This document shows, piece after piece, positions 1-8,812 of a stretch of DNA of 64,000 bases (position 1 is its first letter; each line of letters starts with the position of its first letter). Origin of the DNA: Nitrosovibrio sp. Nv6 (GTDB taxonomy: Bacteria; Pseudomonadota; Gammaproteobacteria; Burkholderiales; Nitrosomonadaceae); the NCBI RefSeq assembly GCF_900110495.1, contig NZ_FODX01000004.1, positions 1 to 64,000 on the forward strand. The letters run 5' to 3'. A program made the translations under genes and the position numbers. The notes under the pieces are model-generated. The model ran no database searches, was not told where the DNA came from, and saw nothing but the letters and a program-made list of their open reading frames with translations.

Positions 1-495
1 GTGCTTTTGTTGTGGGCATCGACCATGACTCACGGCTATTCAAGCGACCGGTGGCTGACCTACAAACAAGCGGCAGAGATGGGCGGCCAAGTGCGCAAAG
101 GTGAGAAGAGCATTACGTGCGTTTTTTTCAAGACGCTTGAGCGCGAGTCGGAGAACGAAGGCGACAGCACCGAAAAAGCCGAGTCGATTCGCTTGATAAA
201 ACCATTCTGGTTGTTCAACCTTGATCAGATAGACGGTATTGAAAAGCCACAGACCGACGAGCCGCGTAATGAGTTTCAGCAGATCGATGCAGCCAAGAAG
301 TTTTAATTCATTCATTCTGGCGCCGTTATCCATGAAGCAGGCGAAAATGCGTTTTACCGTCCCTCGACTGATGAAACTTACGTGCCGGTACGCACCCGTT
401 TTGCCTCCGAGATTGAGTTTTACAGTGTGGCCCTGCATGAGCTGACGCACTGGATGGGCCTCATCGATCTTGGCCTTTCCTCAATCTTGTGCTGA
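1..495 (+). pseudogene. ardC: ArdC-type antirestriction protein, broken remnant
   Basis: The reading frame enters from the left edge and matches the N-terminal ssDNA-binding region of ArdC-family proteins (YSSDRWLTYKQAAEMGG followed by VRKGEKS). A TAA at 304-306 stops it. The same frame continues directly after this stop with the expected zincin-like metallopeptidase part (GAVIHEAGENAFYRPSTDE, then the zinc motif HELTHWMG). Similarity ends just after that motif, at a second stop at 493-495. The gene therefore has an internal nonsense codon and has lost its 3' end. ArdC proteins protect incoming plasmid or ICE DNA from restriction, so this marks the edge of a decayed mobile region. The family call is firm, and non-functionality is inferred from the two lesions. 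Confidence 0.85.
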
Positions 496-516
496 ATCTT
501 TCCGGCAAAGCTTTTG

Positions 517-1044
517 TCATCGGTTTAATAAAACATCGCACGCGACCTCGTCGAGATCGACGGCAAGCGTCTCCAGAAACCTGGCTGTCATCATATAAAA
601 CCCTACCAGAAGGGTCGCATCCGCAACGGCGTTCTCCGACAAATATTTTCGAATACCCATGAATGACTGATCAGATACGCGCACGTTCTGCACGCAATCA
701 TCCACAAAGACAACCAATGCTGCTGAGCGAGGATCCAGGAGAGATCCATCCCCTTGCTCGATTGCGGCAATCTCCGCCTCAGACCATCCTGCCTGTCGAG
801 CTGGTTCGAGATGCTGCATCCGCTCATAAGCGCTATGGCTCAATGCTGCTACCCGCAAGATAACCAACTCATACTGTTTTGCATCGAGATGAGTGGTGCG
901 AAGTGCAATTCCAAGATCCAGGAATGCTGCAGTGCAGCCACCTGTCCGTAACAGTGCTCGGGTTAAGTTAGCAGGAAAACGACAGTGCTGCGCAGATTCA
1001 GCATCATCAAAAGTCGAGACATCGGATAGTTCTATTCGCGCCAT
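517..1044 (-). CDS. Carboxymuconolactone decarboxylase (AhpD-like) family protein
   Basis: This 175-residue protein has the all-helical AhpD/CMD pattern: an N-terminal segment (LTRALLRTGG), a central helix (YELVILRVAALSHSAYERMQH) and a C-terminal helical half. In the peroxidase AhpD the central helix carries a CxxC pair followed by His. Here the corresponding stretch is SHSAYERMQH, which keeps the His but has no cysteine, so a thiol peroxidase role is unlikely and the substrate is unknown. It stands alone between the ardC remnant and the IS remnant, reading leftward. The start at 1044 is preceded by a weak purine-rich AGGGG-type ribosome site. It may be cargo of the same accessory region. Confidence 0.75.
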   Translation of the reverse strand: MARIELSDVSTFDDAESAQHCRFPANLTRALLRTGGCTAAFLDLGIALRTTHLDAKQYELVILRVAALSHSAYERMQHLEPARQAGWSEAEIAAIEQGDGSLLDPRSAALVVFVDDCVQNVRVSDQSFMGIRKYLSENAVADATLLVGFYMMTARFLETLAVDLDEVACDVLLNR

Positions 1045-1398
1045 AAATGATCAATCCCCTATTGGTTCCTCCAGGAACAGTAACGCTGTGTATGCCAATG
1101 GCTAGACTGGAGACTCGGTCTTGGCACTGCCACCTCCCTAGGTACTGGCAAAAACCCGGCAATCACTAATTCTGTGAGCTCGAGAAAATCTCCTCACCCC
1201 AAAATAAAGATCAACTTGACATTAAAGTAAAGTATAACTAACCTTCAGCTTAAATCAACCCCTTCATTGACAAACAAGAATAACTTGTTATTTTCGTATT
1301 CCCTGTGGATATCGACTCAAGCTTATAGGCGTGATGCATATCGGATTTCACCAGAGATGATTTGGTGAGCCATGGGACGTCCCCGAAAGCACTGTTTT
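1045..1398. other. Intergenic region without recognisable gene
   Basis: Non-coding stretch between the CMD-family gene and the transposase remnant. The part around 1195-1260 is A+T rich. No convincing reading frame, inverted repeat or terminator was seen. It may contain further decayed DNA of the insertion element. Confidence 0.5.
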
Positions 1399-1613
1399 CA
1401 GTGAGTGAGCCGCCGGGGAAATTCCTACGACAATGCAGTTGGCAGAGAGCTTCTTCCAACTGCTAAAACAAGAGCGAATCTGCCGCAAGACCTATCTCGA
1501 CAGGGAGGGGCGAAGCTCAGCGTGATGCCTTTAACTACATCGAGATATTCTACAACCCGAAACGACGTCACGGTTATGCGAACAGTGTTTCTCCGGTAGA
1601 GTTAGAAAACTAG
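1399..1613 (+). mobile_element. IS3-family transposase (orfB) C-terminal remnant
   Basis: Reading across three frames recovers the C-terminal end of an IS3-type DDE transposase: MSRRGNSYDNAV, then in a shifted frame ESFFQLLKQERICRKTYLDR, then in another frame AFNYIEIFYNPKRRHGYAN and SPVELEN before TAG at 1611-1613. Frameshifts lie near 1441 and near 1523. Everything upstream of the SRRGN motif, including the first catalytic residues, is missing, and no terminal inverted repeats were seen. The element is dead. It adds to the evidence that the first 2.5 kb is a decayed accessory region. Confidence 0.85.
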
Positions 1614-1701
1614 TATTTCATTTTAACCGACTGCAGAGTATCTACTAAAACCGGGCAATTCAGGGAGATGGATAACAATCTGAGTTTAGGAGATCGAGCT
1701 C

Positions 1702-2553
1702 ATGCAGAAGATGGATATTTCCACGGTTTGCGAACATATCGCTGTACAGAAACCCTATTTTGCTTTCAACGAATTGGAGAAACAGGGCGCCGCTTCAGTC
1801 CGCGGTACTTTTGTTGCTGAACAACATGTTGGTTATGAGCGAGGACCGCTGACATTGGCTGAAGCCGGGCGCCACTTGGCAATTCTGGGTTCCTGCGCAG
1901 CAATGTTGAAGCACTCCGGCCAGCGCACATATTATCTTGCAACGAAAGGCCACCTCCGAATGTTGCCAGGGGCGCAGAATCGAAGAAAGACGGGGATATT
2001 CAAAGCAGTCGCAGAGGTTATTTCCGAAGATCGGCGATCCCTGATCGCGGAAGCGGTTGTCATGAATGGCGAACCCATTGCCTTTCTTCACTGCGAATAC
2101 AAGGCATTGCCAGAATCCGTTTTCTCACGCTTATTTAAACACTATCAAACTGACCCGGTCGCGGCAGATGATAGCTCTCCCTATAAAGAGCCCATTGCAT
2201 TGGAATTCGAATCCCCGATGGGCCTCTCTCTAATTGCGCATAGCCGTCCCTTATCTGTGGATCGTTTTGCGGGCCATTTTCCTGAATATCCTACTTGGCC
2301 AGTCGCAATAATGGCGGAAGCAGCATCACAGGTGAGGAGCAAGCTCCTTCACCACATTTTGAATGATGAGGTGGATTACACGGTTATCAAGCTCGATATA
2401 GATGCGCTTCACCTTGTGGCAGCATCCGAGCCATTGACCTTCCAAGTTGAGTGTGTCTTTGCGTCCCATGCCCTGTCCCACTACGTTTTTTCTACGAGAA
2501 TTTTAAGAGGCACCACGGTTACGGCCACCCTGCAATCCGAAGTCTATGTCTGA
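1702..2553 (+). CDS. Double-hotdog FabA/FabZ-like thioester protein
   Basis: This 283-residue protein looks like two hotdog folds in tandem. The C-terminal half has the FabZ-like active-site helix (FAGHFPEYPTWPVAIMAEA) with His192 and Glu206 in the positions of the catalytic His and Glu of 3-hydroxyacyl-ACP dehydratases. The N-terminal half contains a second hotdog-like stretch (PLTLAEAGRHLAILGSCAAM). The start at 1702 follows a GGAG-type site (TTTAGGAGATCGAGCTC). No acyl carrier protein, ketosynthase or other lipid or polyketide gene lies nearby, so the acyl substrate is unknown. It could be a dehydratase, a thioesterase or a non-catalytic relative. The superfamily is well supported and the function is not. 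Confidence 0.6.
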   Translation: MQKMDISTVCEHIAVQKPYFAFNELEKQGAASVRGTFVAEQHVGYERGPLTLAEAGRHLAILGSCAAMLKHSGQRTYYLATKGHLRMLPGAQNRRKTGIFKAVAEVISEDRRSLIAEAVVMNGEPIAFLHCEYKALPESVFSRLFKHYQTDPVAADDSSPYKEPIALEFESPMGLSLIAHSRPLSVDRFAGHFPEYPTWPVAIMAEAASQVRSKLLHHILNDEVDYTVIKLDIDALHLVAASEPLTFQVECVFASHALSHYVFSTRILRGTTVTATLQSEVYV

Positions 2554-2931
2554 ATTGAAGAAGGCGTAGCACCTCTTCTACGCGTCAAGGCGGGCGATAC
2601 CGCGCAAATAGTGATACCGCGACCCTCCACTACAGTCTTGTAATAGTTGCTCGCCATGTCGGAGGTCCAGCGTACGCCAAAGTCCAGGAAGAAGATACGA
2701 GCATAAGCCAGTATCCAACCGGCTATAAGCAACAGCAACATGTCGACGCTAATAGGCGCCAGATAATGATGATAACCACCGGTAGGATGATGGCGGTCAT
2801 GCAGTCTACGGGTGTGCAAGCACAAGAAAGAGTATCGAACGTAGTCGTCAGACTAACCGCTACTACTTACGACATCTTATTCATCAACTACTCTAAAAAC
2901 TCCCTTCTCGTCGCCAGCACGCATAAACCGT
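2554..2931. other. Intergenic region, no supported gene
   Basis: Between the hotdog gene and the PRC-barrel gene. A leftward frame at 2544-2825 includes one hydrophobic stretch, but it has no ribosome site, overlaps the end of the hotdog gene and matches no family I know. No repeat or terminator was recognised. Confidence 0.4.
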
Positions 2932-3354
2932 CTACTCGTGTGTATTACTTAGATAATGTCTGCTCCCATAGTGCGAATGCAACTGGGTGCTCCAGGCTTC
3001 GTTTGCCATGTCCGGCCAATTGTCCTTATCGAATCCCGGCGCCGATTCGAGGCGTTCCTTCTCCACCTCGAGCAGGAAACGCTGATCGAGCGTCTCCAGT
3101 TTCAGAGTCAACGCATTCCAGGGCACGGCGAAGAGTTTGTCGGCGATGCCGAGGAACCCTCCGAAGGATAATACTGCGTAAGCAACGCGCCCGTTGTCGA
3201 CATCAAGCATTACTTCCTTGATGTCCCCAAGTTTTTCGCCCTTGCTGTTGTAGACATTCTCTCCTATCGGCCAGTTTGCACCCATCAACCTGGGGCCAGG
3301 CCCTTTACTTTCGGTGATTTTATCCAAACCTTCAGCATTATGCTCATAGCTCAT
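2932..3354 (-). CDS. PRC-barrel domain protein
   Basis: A 140-residue soluble protein whose centre (GENVYNSKGEKLGDIKEVML, then DNGRVAYAVLSFGG) is a PRC-barrel, the small beta-barrel also found in photosynthetic reaction-centre H subunits and RimM. Stand-alone PRC proteins of this type are common in proteobacteria and often stress-associated, without a defined reaction. I chose the start at 3354 because an AGGAG ribosome site sits about 6 nt upstream on the minus strand. A longer frame reaches 3414 but has no such signal. It lies 159 bp downstream of the diguanylate cyclase gene in the same direction and could share its transcript. Confidence 0.8.
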   Translation of the reverse strand: MSYEHNAEGLDKITESKGPGPRLMGANWPIGENVYNSKGEKLGDIKEVMLDVDNGRVAYAVLSFGGFLGIADKLFAVPWNALTLKLETLDQRFLLEVEKERLESAPGFDKDNWPDMANEAWSTQLHSHYGSRHYLSNTHE

Positions 3355-3513
3355 ATCATCTCCTGGGAATGAGGACAAAAAGTTCTCTTGCGCCTTTCTG
3401 AATAACTTTATCAACTTACTCCGTCAAGAAGTATTTTAAGACGATGTGCATGCTGAATCTGTTCGGTAACAAACTTATGGGGGTATATATTGGAGTAGCG
3501 TCACTTCCTGATG

Positions 3514-4437
3514 TCAGGGTCGAAGTGAAGAATGATCGTCGACGTTATCGAACAATGTATAACCCGCCTTCGTTTTTTTTGCCCGATACATGGCAGCATC
3601 GGCATTCGCCACCAATTCCAAACCTGTATTTCCATCATGTGGATACACAGCAATACCGATGCTAGGTTGCATGGTAAGGGTCAGATCATCAATAATTACA
3701 GGTTGTGCGATGCAATCGAACACCTCGGCCGCTATCCTTTGGATATTCTGAAGGCTTTTGGGATTCACCAGCAAATAAAGAAACTCATCACCGCCGTAGC
3801 GGCAAAGGGTATCCTCACCCCGAACCCGCCGGTGCAATCGTTGCGCCACGGTCTGCAATACCTTGTCACCGGTGGCATGTCCATATGTATCGTTAACCAG
3901 TTTAAAGCGATCCAGATCGATAAACATCACTGCCAAAACCCATGTGTTCCGCCTGGCGAGAGCAATTGCCTGTTCAAGACGGTCGCTGAACAACTCCCGA
4001 TTCGGGATGCCTGTAGCAACATCCCACAATGAGCGTTGTTTTGCTTCCTCCGCCACCTCCTGTGCAATCGCCATAACGTCTTGAGTATTTGACAGGATAT
4101 TTTCCGTTGCTACCAACTTTCCCTTGATTTCCATGAATTCAAGGTTAAGCTTGTTGCGGTCGTCGATCTCCTGTGCCAGAACGCTATTGACTTCATCAAG
4201 CTTGGAGGCGCAATCCTGCACCTTATCTTCCACCCGTTCACTTTGTGCCAATGCTTTTTTTGCCTGCTGCAACGTAATGCCGGCCACCATCTCCTTCTTA
4301 ACCGTTTCATTAACAGTCGAAAGCTCAGCAGCGCAGTCCTCTATCTTTTCCCTCACGTCCTGGTTTTTTTCCAGTGCCGTCTTCAATAAGGTGCGCCCTC
4401 CTGCGGATTGCGCCGCCGAGTCGTTTTCAGGATTCAT
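3514..4437 (-). CDS. Diguanylate cyclase with N-terminal coiled coil (GGDEF)
   Basis: A 307-residue cytoplasmic GGDEF protein. Residues 1-135 are helical and coiled-coil-like, with two related repeats (KIEDCAAELSTVNETV and KVQDCASKLDEVNSVL). Residues 138-300 are the cyclase domain, with DxLTG-like DVATGIPNR, an intact catalytic GGDEF at 215-219 and an intact inhibitory I-site RGED at 206-209, five residues ahead. It should make c-di-GMP from two GTP and be feedback inhibited by its product. No membrane segment or sensory domain is visible, so the input probably acts through the coiled-coil region. It starts 33 bp after the HU gene on the same strand, so co-transcription is likely. Confidence 0.9.
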   Translation of the reverse strand: MNPENDSAAQSAGGRTLLKTALEKNQDVREKIEDCAAELSTVNETVKKEMVAGITLQQAKKALAQSERVEDKVQDCASKLDEVNSVLAQEIDDRNKLNLEFMEIKGKLVATENILSNTQDVMAIAQEVAEEAKQRSLWDVATGIPNRELFSDRLEQAIALARRNTWVLAVMFIDLDRFKLVNDTYGHATGDKVLQTVAQRLHRRVRGEDTLCRYGGDEFLYLLVNPKSLQNIQRIAAEVFDCIAQPVIIDDLTLTMQPSIGIAVYPHDGNTGLELVANADAAMYRAKKTKAGYTLFDNVDDHSSLRP

Positions 4438-4470
4438 CTGGAGGAGCGGTTGAAAGGGAGATGGCGTTGC

Positions 4471-4755
4471 TTACCTGCCATTGCCGTTAACCGCAGCCTT
4501 GAGCGTTGCACCCGGCTTGAATGCAGGAACCCTGGATGCAGCAATCTTAAGCTCTTCACCCGTCCTGGGATTTCGGCCGATACGTGCGGGACGCTCCCGT
4601 ACCTCAAAGGAACCGAAACCAGGCAAGGATAGCGAATCGCCCTTTTTCAGCGTGTCGGAAATGACCTCGATCAGTGCGCCGATCGCGCGTTCCGTCTCAG
4701 CTTTGCTACCGCCGGTCTTGGCGGCCATTGCATCAACAAGTTCTCTCTTATTCAT
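4471..4755 (-). CDS. HU-family DNA-binding protein
   Basis: A 94-residue histone-like protein beginning MNKRELVDAMAAKTGG and containing the conserved beta-arm region GFGSFEVRERPARIGRNPRT, which inserts into the DNA minor groove. Length and sequence are standard for HU. Its role is DNA bending and nucleoid compaction. The start at 4755 has a GGGAG ribosome site about 8 nt upstream. A longer frame to 4794 lacks one. It is the first gene of a likely HU/diguanylate cyclase transcript, an uncommon pairing. Confidence 0.92.
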   Translation of the reverse strand: MNKRELVDAMAAKTGGSKAETERAIGALIEVISDTLKKGDSLSLPGFGSFEVRERPARIGRNPRTGEELKIAASRVPAFKPGATLKAAVNGNGR

Positions 4756-5412
4756 GGTTGAATCTCCCTTTCCAATATCAGTAATCGGCATCACGGCATA
4801 TCCGGCAGGATTGCCGCAACATTCTATTTAAATGCTTTACCAGCTTACACAGTTAATGAGCTTGAGCAATAGGTACATCGCTCCATTCTTGAGCACCCAA
4901 TATTCAGGAGATCTAAATTCCGGCCAGTCAAAACCACGGATCAATCCATAATGAATCCGCTCTCGCTATGATACGCTGACGAGGCGGGCAGCAAATTCGA
5001 AAGTATGAGTCATTCCGGGCACTGGGAATAATATTCATGAAGGCTGCCACCCAGGGAGATTTTTTCTGAGCCTTCAAATCCCAAGGGTCGCATCGCTCAT
5101 TCTTCTAAAAACCCCTCTCTTCCGAAAACCCCGTCTCGGTATTATTGGGAACGTCTTTTTATTATATTCATCTCTTTATTTTGCCAGTTTATTTTTTAGC
5201 ATTCTCCATGTCATCCTTTCGTAAAGCAGGGCAAAAATACCGATATTCCGCCTAAAATGTGGGAAACTTGCAGAGTGGCGATTTTGAAGACGCACGCTTT
5301 CCTTAGGAAGGAATGACGCTGCCATCCACGAAGTTTAAACAACGGCAATCCTGCCGGTCGGACGCAGGTAAAAATGATATTTATACAGAGGCGTCCTCTA
5401 TAAGCCGCTAGC
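4756..5412. other. Divergent intergenic region, no gene seen
   Basis: About 650 bp between the divergently transcribed HU and NAD(P)HX-repair genes. It must hold promoters for both, but no clear -35/-10 pair could be assigned with confidence. Short pyrimidine-rich runs occur around 5100-5210. No coding frame, repeat or RNA structure was recognised. Confidence 0.4.
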
Positions 5413-6975
5413 ATGAGCGCACCAGAACATAATTCCACCGCCATTTACTCTACCGCCGAGATTCGCGAAATCGAGCGGTTTGCCGCTGCGTTACCCGATC
5501 GTCCTCCCCTGATGGAAAAAGCCGGTCTGGCGGCTGCTGAAGTTGCCCGGGACAAGCTGCTAATCCAGGATAGAACCAGGGTGCTGGTGTTGGCGGGACC
5601 TGGTAACAACGGCGGCGATGCTTTTGTCGTTGCCCGCTATCTGAACGCCTGGTGGTACAAGGTCACGCTTGTGTTTACCGGAGAGCGCGCAAGGCTGTCG
5701 GATGACGCGAGGCAAATGCTGGATGCGTGGCTTGCCGCAGGGGGAGAGATACTATCGGAAATTCCTGGCGGCAAAATATGGAATGCGGTGATAGATGGCT
5801 TGTTCGGCACTGGCCTTGACCCTCGGGACGGGCGGGAGCTGACGGGTCGATATCTCTCCCTGATCCATACAATTAACAGCATGAAGCTGCCGGTGCTCGC
5901 GCTGGACATCCCGAGCGGCCTGGGCAGCGATACGGGAAATGTCCGCGGCGCAGCTGTCAGGGCTGCCATGACAGTCACGTTCATTGGCCTGAAACCCGGC
6001 CTCCTGACTCATCAGGGTCCCGACTACTGCGGGGAAATTTTTCTGCGCGACCTCGATCTTGATGTGTCGTCCCTGCCGACCCCGTCGTCCCCCCGGTTAA
6101 ATGAGGCACCCAGTTCGTGGGTGGTGGATCACGCTTACGCTCAAAAATTGCTGCCGCCGCCTCGTCTCGCCAATAGTCATAAGGGTATGTTTGGCAGCAC
6201 CGGCGTAATCGGCGGATCGGCGGGAATGGTCGGGGCGGCACTTCTCGCTGGAACTACGGCATTGAAGCTAGGCGCGGGCCGTGTGTATCTCGGCTTGATT
6301 GCCGGCGATGCGCTCGGCGTAGACATGGCACACCCCGAGTTGATGCTGCGACCGATCCACGAATTATTCAAGCTGGGTCATCTGAACTGCCTGGTTGTCG
6401 GTCCCGGACTGGGGTCGGGGCCGGACGCTTGCTTCTGGCTGAGTTATGCGCTGGAATCGGACCTGCCGCTGGTGCTGGATGCCGACGCTTTAAATCTTAT
6501 CGCAACGCACTCCAGAGTTGCAGATCTGTTGCGGAAACGATCACACGAACGTAAGGCTCCCTCCATTCTCACGCCTCATCCGGCCGAGGCGGCACGCTTG
6601 CTTAATACCGATATATCAACAATTCAAGGTGACCGCATGGCCGCTGCGGCGAGCCTGGTAGAGAATTTCAACTGCTGTGTGGTGTTAAAAGGCGCCGGCA
6701 GCATTTGCGCCGTACCGGGCGGTAAACGGTATATCAATATCAGCGGTAATCCGGGCTTGAGCAGCGCGGGCACAGGCGATATATTGTCCGGCATCGCCGG
6801 TGCTTTCCTGGCACAAGGATTAAGTCCGGAAAATGCACTGTTGCTGTCCGTTTATCTGCATGGGGCGGCAGCCGACGTGTTGCATGCACAGCATGGCGGC
6901 CCGATAGGAATGATTGCTTCCGAAATTCCCGAGGCGGCGCGCGATCTATTGAACCGGTGGATTTACAATTTTTAA
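5413..6975 (+). CDS. nnr: Bifunctional NAD(P)H-hydrate epimerase/dehydratase
   Basis: A 520-residue metabolite-repair enzyme. The N-terminal YjeF_N half (about 1-220) has the epimerase signature GPGNNGGDAFVVARYL and interconverts the R and S forms of hydrated NAD(P)H. The C-terminal ribokinase-like half (about 235-510) carries HKGMFGSTGVIGGSAGMVG and the catalytic GTGD loop (GNPGLSSAGTGDILSGIAG, near residue 455), and dehydrates S-NAD(P)HX with ADP or ATP. Both active-site regions look intact and the length is normal. It starts with ATG at 5413 and stands as a single gene reading rightward. Confidence 0.93.
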   Translation: MSAPEHNSTAIYSTAEIREIERFAAALPDRPPLMEKAGLAAAEVARDKLLIQDRTRVLVLAGPGNNGGDAFVVARYLNAWWYKVTLVFTGERARLSDDARQMLDAWLAAGGEILSEIPGGKIWNAVIDGLFGTGLDPRDGRELTGRYLSLIHTINSMKLPVLALDIPSGLGSDTGNVRGAAVRAAMTVTFIGLKPGLLTHQGPDYCGEIFLRDLDLDVSSLPTPSSPRLNEAPSSWVVDHAYAQKLLPPPRLANSHKGMFGSTGVIGGSAGMVGAALLAGTTALKLGAGRVYLGLIAGDALGVDMAHPELMLRPIHELFKLGHLNCLVVGPGLGSGPDACFWLSYALESDLPLVLDADALNLIATHSRVADLLRKRSHERKAPSILTPHPAEAARLLNTDISTIQGDRMAAAASLVENFNCCVVLKGAGSICAVPGGKRYINISGNPGLSSAGTGDILSGIAGAFLAQGLSPENALLLSVYLHGAAADVLHAQHGGPIGMIASEIPEAARDLLNRWIYNF

Positions 6976-7187
6976 TTCTGCACACTGCTTCTCACGGAAA
7001 CTTGCAAATGTTATGCGGTGCGCCGCACAGATGAGAGCACAGGATATGGAGTATAAAAATGTGATAATTGATCCGGTAAAACAGTTAAAAAACTCCAGGA
7101 AAAAGATAGACTATGGAGGCCGAGTCGCATACTTATTGAAAACGTGGAACACACGGCGATTTCAACCGATCAAATAGGAGAATGTCA

Positions 7188-7790
7188 ATGTCTGTACTTG
7201 TTACGCGTATCGCACCCGACTTTACCAAACCTGCTGTTATGGCGGATGGCACCATCAATGACGCTTTCAACTTTCATGCTGAAATTGCGGGCAAATATGC
7301 GGTGCTATTTTTCTATCCGCTGGATTTCACATTTGTCTGCCCCTCGGAAATCCTCGCCCACTCCCACCGGGTGGAAGAGTTCCGCAAACGAAACGTGGAG
7401 GTAATCGGCGTTTCGGTGGACTCCCAGTTCACCCATTATGCCTGGCGCAATACCGCCATAGACAAGGGCGGCATCGGTCCGGTGGGCATTACTTTGGTAT
7501 CCGACGTGGGGGGAGAAATCATGCACGCGTACGGCATCAGTCACCCTGATCATGTTGCTCTGCGGGCATCTTTCCTGATCGACAAAACGGGCGTAGTACG
7601 TCACCAGGTGGTCAACGACCTCCCGCTGGGGCGCGATGTGGACGAAATGCTGCGCATGGTCGACGCATTGCAGTTTCATGAGAGTCACGGTGAAGTCTGC
7701 CCTGCCGGCTGGAAAGCAGGCGACCCCGGCATGAAACCGAGTCCTGCGGGTGTCGCCGAATATCTTGACACACATGGCGAAACCCTGTGA
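7188..7790 (+). CDS. ahpC: Typical 2-Cys peroxiredoxin (AhpC family)
   Basis: A 200-residue thiol peroxidase that reduces H2O2 and organic hydroperoxides. The peroxidatic cysteine is Cys51 in DFTFVCPSE, and the resolving cysteine is Cys171 in GEVCPAGW near the C terminus, so it is a complete typical 2-Cys enzyme. An ATG at 7182 is in frame, but the AGGAG site at 7176-7180 leaves only 1 nt to it and 7 nt to the ATG at 7188, so 7188 is the start. No ahpF follows, so another thioredoxin-type reductant is needed. A ferritin-like gene lies 139 bp downstream, which fits a peroxide and iron protection unit. Confidence 0.94.
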   Translation: MSVLVTRIAPDFTKPAVMADGTINDAFNFHAEIAGKYAVLFFYPLDFTFVCPSEILAHSHRVEEFRKRNVEVIGVSVDSQFTHYAWRNTAIDKGGIGPVGITLVSDVGGEIMHAYGISHPDHVALRASFLIDKTGVVRHQVVNDLPLGRDVDEMLRMVDALQFHESHGEVCPAGWKAGDPGMKPSPAGVAEYLDTHGETL

Positions 7791-7929
7791 AGGGCAGCCA
7801 GCCTTTCCATAAAAGCTGAGAAGCAAGAAAGGTGGGCCGAATCGATGAACTGCGCGCATGCAGCTCGCTGCGGCTTACGAGACAACCCGTTCCCATCCTG
7901 CAACTCCTGCCACTGCAAAGGAGAAACTC

Positions 7930-8391
7930 ATGGACTTCGATAAAGACAAGGCAATTGCACTGTTAAACAAGATCATGGAGCTGGAACTCGCCGGTGTGGT
8001 GCGTTATACGCATTATTCGTTGATGGTCTACGGCTACAACCGCATTCCGGTGGTGGAATGGCTTCAGAAACAGGCGGAAGAGGGATTGCTGCACGCGCAT
8101 AAAGCAGGTGAACTCGTTACTCTGCTGGGCGGTTATCCTTCGCTTGCCATTGGACCTTTGCTGGAGAAGCATCACCAGGACATTGGCGATATCCTGAGGG
8201 AGTCGCTGGCGCACGAAAGCGAGTCATGCGCAGCCTATTACCAGTTGCTGGAACTGACTCAAGGCAAATCGGTACTGCTGGAGGACTATGCGCGCAGTCT
8301 CATCGTCGAGGAGGAAATGCATGCCGACGAAGTCAATAAAATGCTGCGCAGGACGGGTAAAACAGGTGTGTACGAGATTCCGAAGAGTTGA
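7930..8391 (+). CDS. Ferritin-like / bacterioferritin-family protein
   Basis: A 153-residue four-helix-bundle protein of the ferritin-like superfamily. Acidic and histidine residues expected for a diiron centre appear on successive helices (ELAGVVRYTHYS, EEGLLHAHKAGE, HESESCAAYYQLLE, EEEMHADEVNKML). Compared with the bacterioferritin at 17.4-17.9 kb it is divergent, and the EEMKHA signature with the haem-ligand Met is absent. It may be a Dps-like or ferritin-like iron protein rather than a haem bacterioferritin. The start at 7930 has AAGGAG just upstream. It follows the peroxiredoxin gene in the same direction, so a joint role in limiting iron-driven peroxide damage is likely. Confidence 0.8.
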   Translation: MDFDKDKAIALLNKIMELELAGVVRYTHYSLMVYGYNRIPVVEWLQKQAEEGLLHAHKAGELVTLLGGYPSLAIGPLLEKHHQDIGDILRESLAHESESCAAYYQLLELTQGKSVLLEDYARSLIVEEEMHADEVNKMLRRTGKTGVYEIPKS

Positions 8392-8593
8392 TCGCAGGAG
8401 CATTGCGGAGTGATTTGGGAATTGATTCTTCCAGCAGTTACGGAAAGAATACTTTTCGAGAGGCGGGATAAGCTGTTATTTCCAATTCCTTCAGGATGAG
8501 GGGGAAAACAGGAGGCGGCATTATCCCCATCTCCGGCAGGACGTCTGGCAGCTAAAGCCGGATCGCAAGTGTAAATGTGGCTATTCATCAGAG

Positions 8594-8812
8594 CTATTCG
8601 TCGCTTCGCATTTCATTGTAAACCATGCCGCTCAGCTGGATCATCAGGTCAATTTCATTTTCTTCTTCATCCAGGACCGGATCGGATTCATAGAACTCCA
8701 TCAGCGAGCACATAGTGTCAATGTCGTTCGTATCCACTGACGCTGACACATGATCGGGTTGCAATGCGGCCTCAGCAAGGTTCATGCCCGCCGCTTTAAT
8801 ACGGATAGTCAT
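8594..8812 (-). CDS. Small acidic hypothetical protein
   Basis: A possible 72-residue protein, strongly acidic in its second half (YESDPVLDEEENEIDLMIQL), with no signal peptide, membrane segment or motif I recognise. The ribosome site for the ATG at 8812 is poor, and an internal ATG at 8785 (MNLAEAALQ) is an alternative start. Codon use looks normal for this genome and the gap would otherwise be empty, which is the main argument for it. It could be spurious. Confidence 0.45.
   Translation of the reverse strand: MTIRIKAAGMNLAEAALQPDHVSASVDTNDIDTMCSLMEFYESDPVLDEEENEIDLMIQLSGMVYNEMRSDE

Noticed and set aside
2544..2825. Leftward 93-codon frame with a hydrophobic segment
   Set aside because: It overlaps the end of the hotdog gene, has no ribosome site and resembles no family I know.
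5001..5030. Second copy of the 51.8-kb intergenic repeat (GTCATTCCGGGC)
   Set aside because: Only a 10-bp match and no inverted partner.
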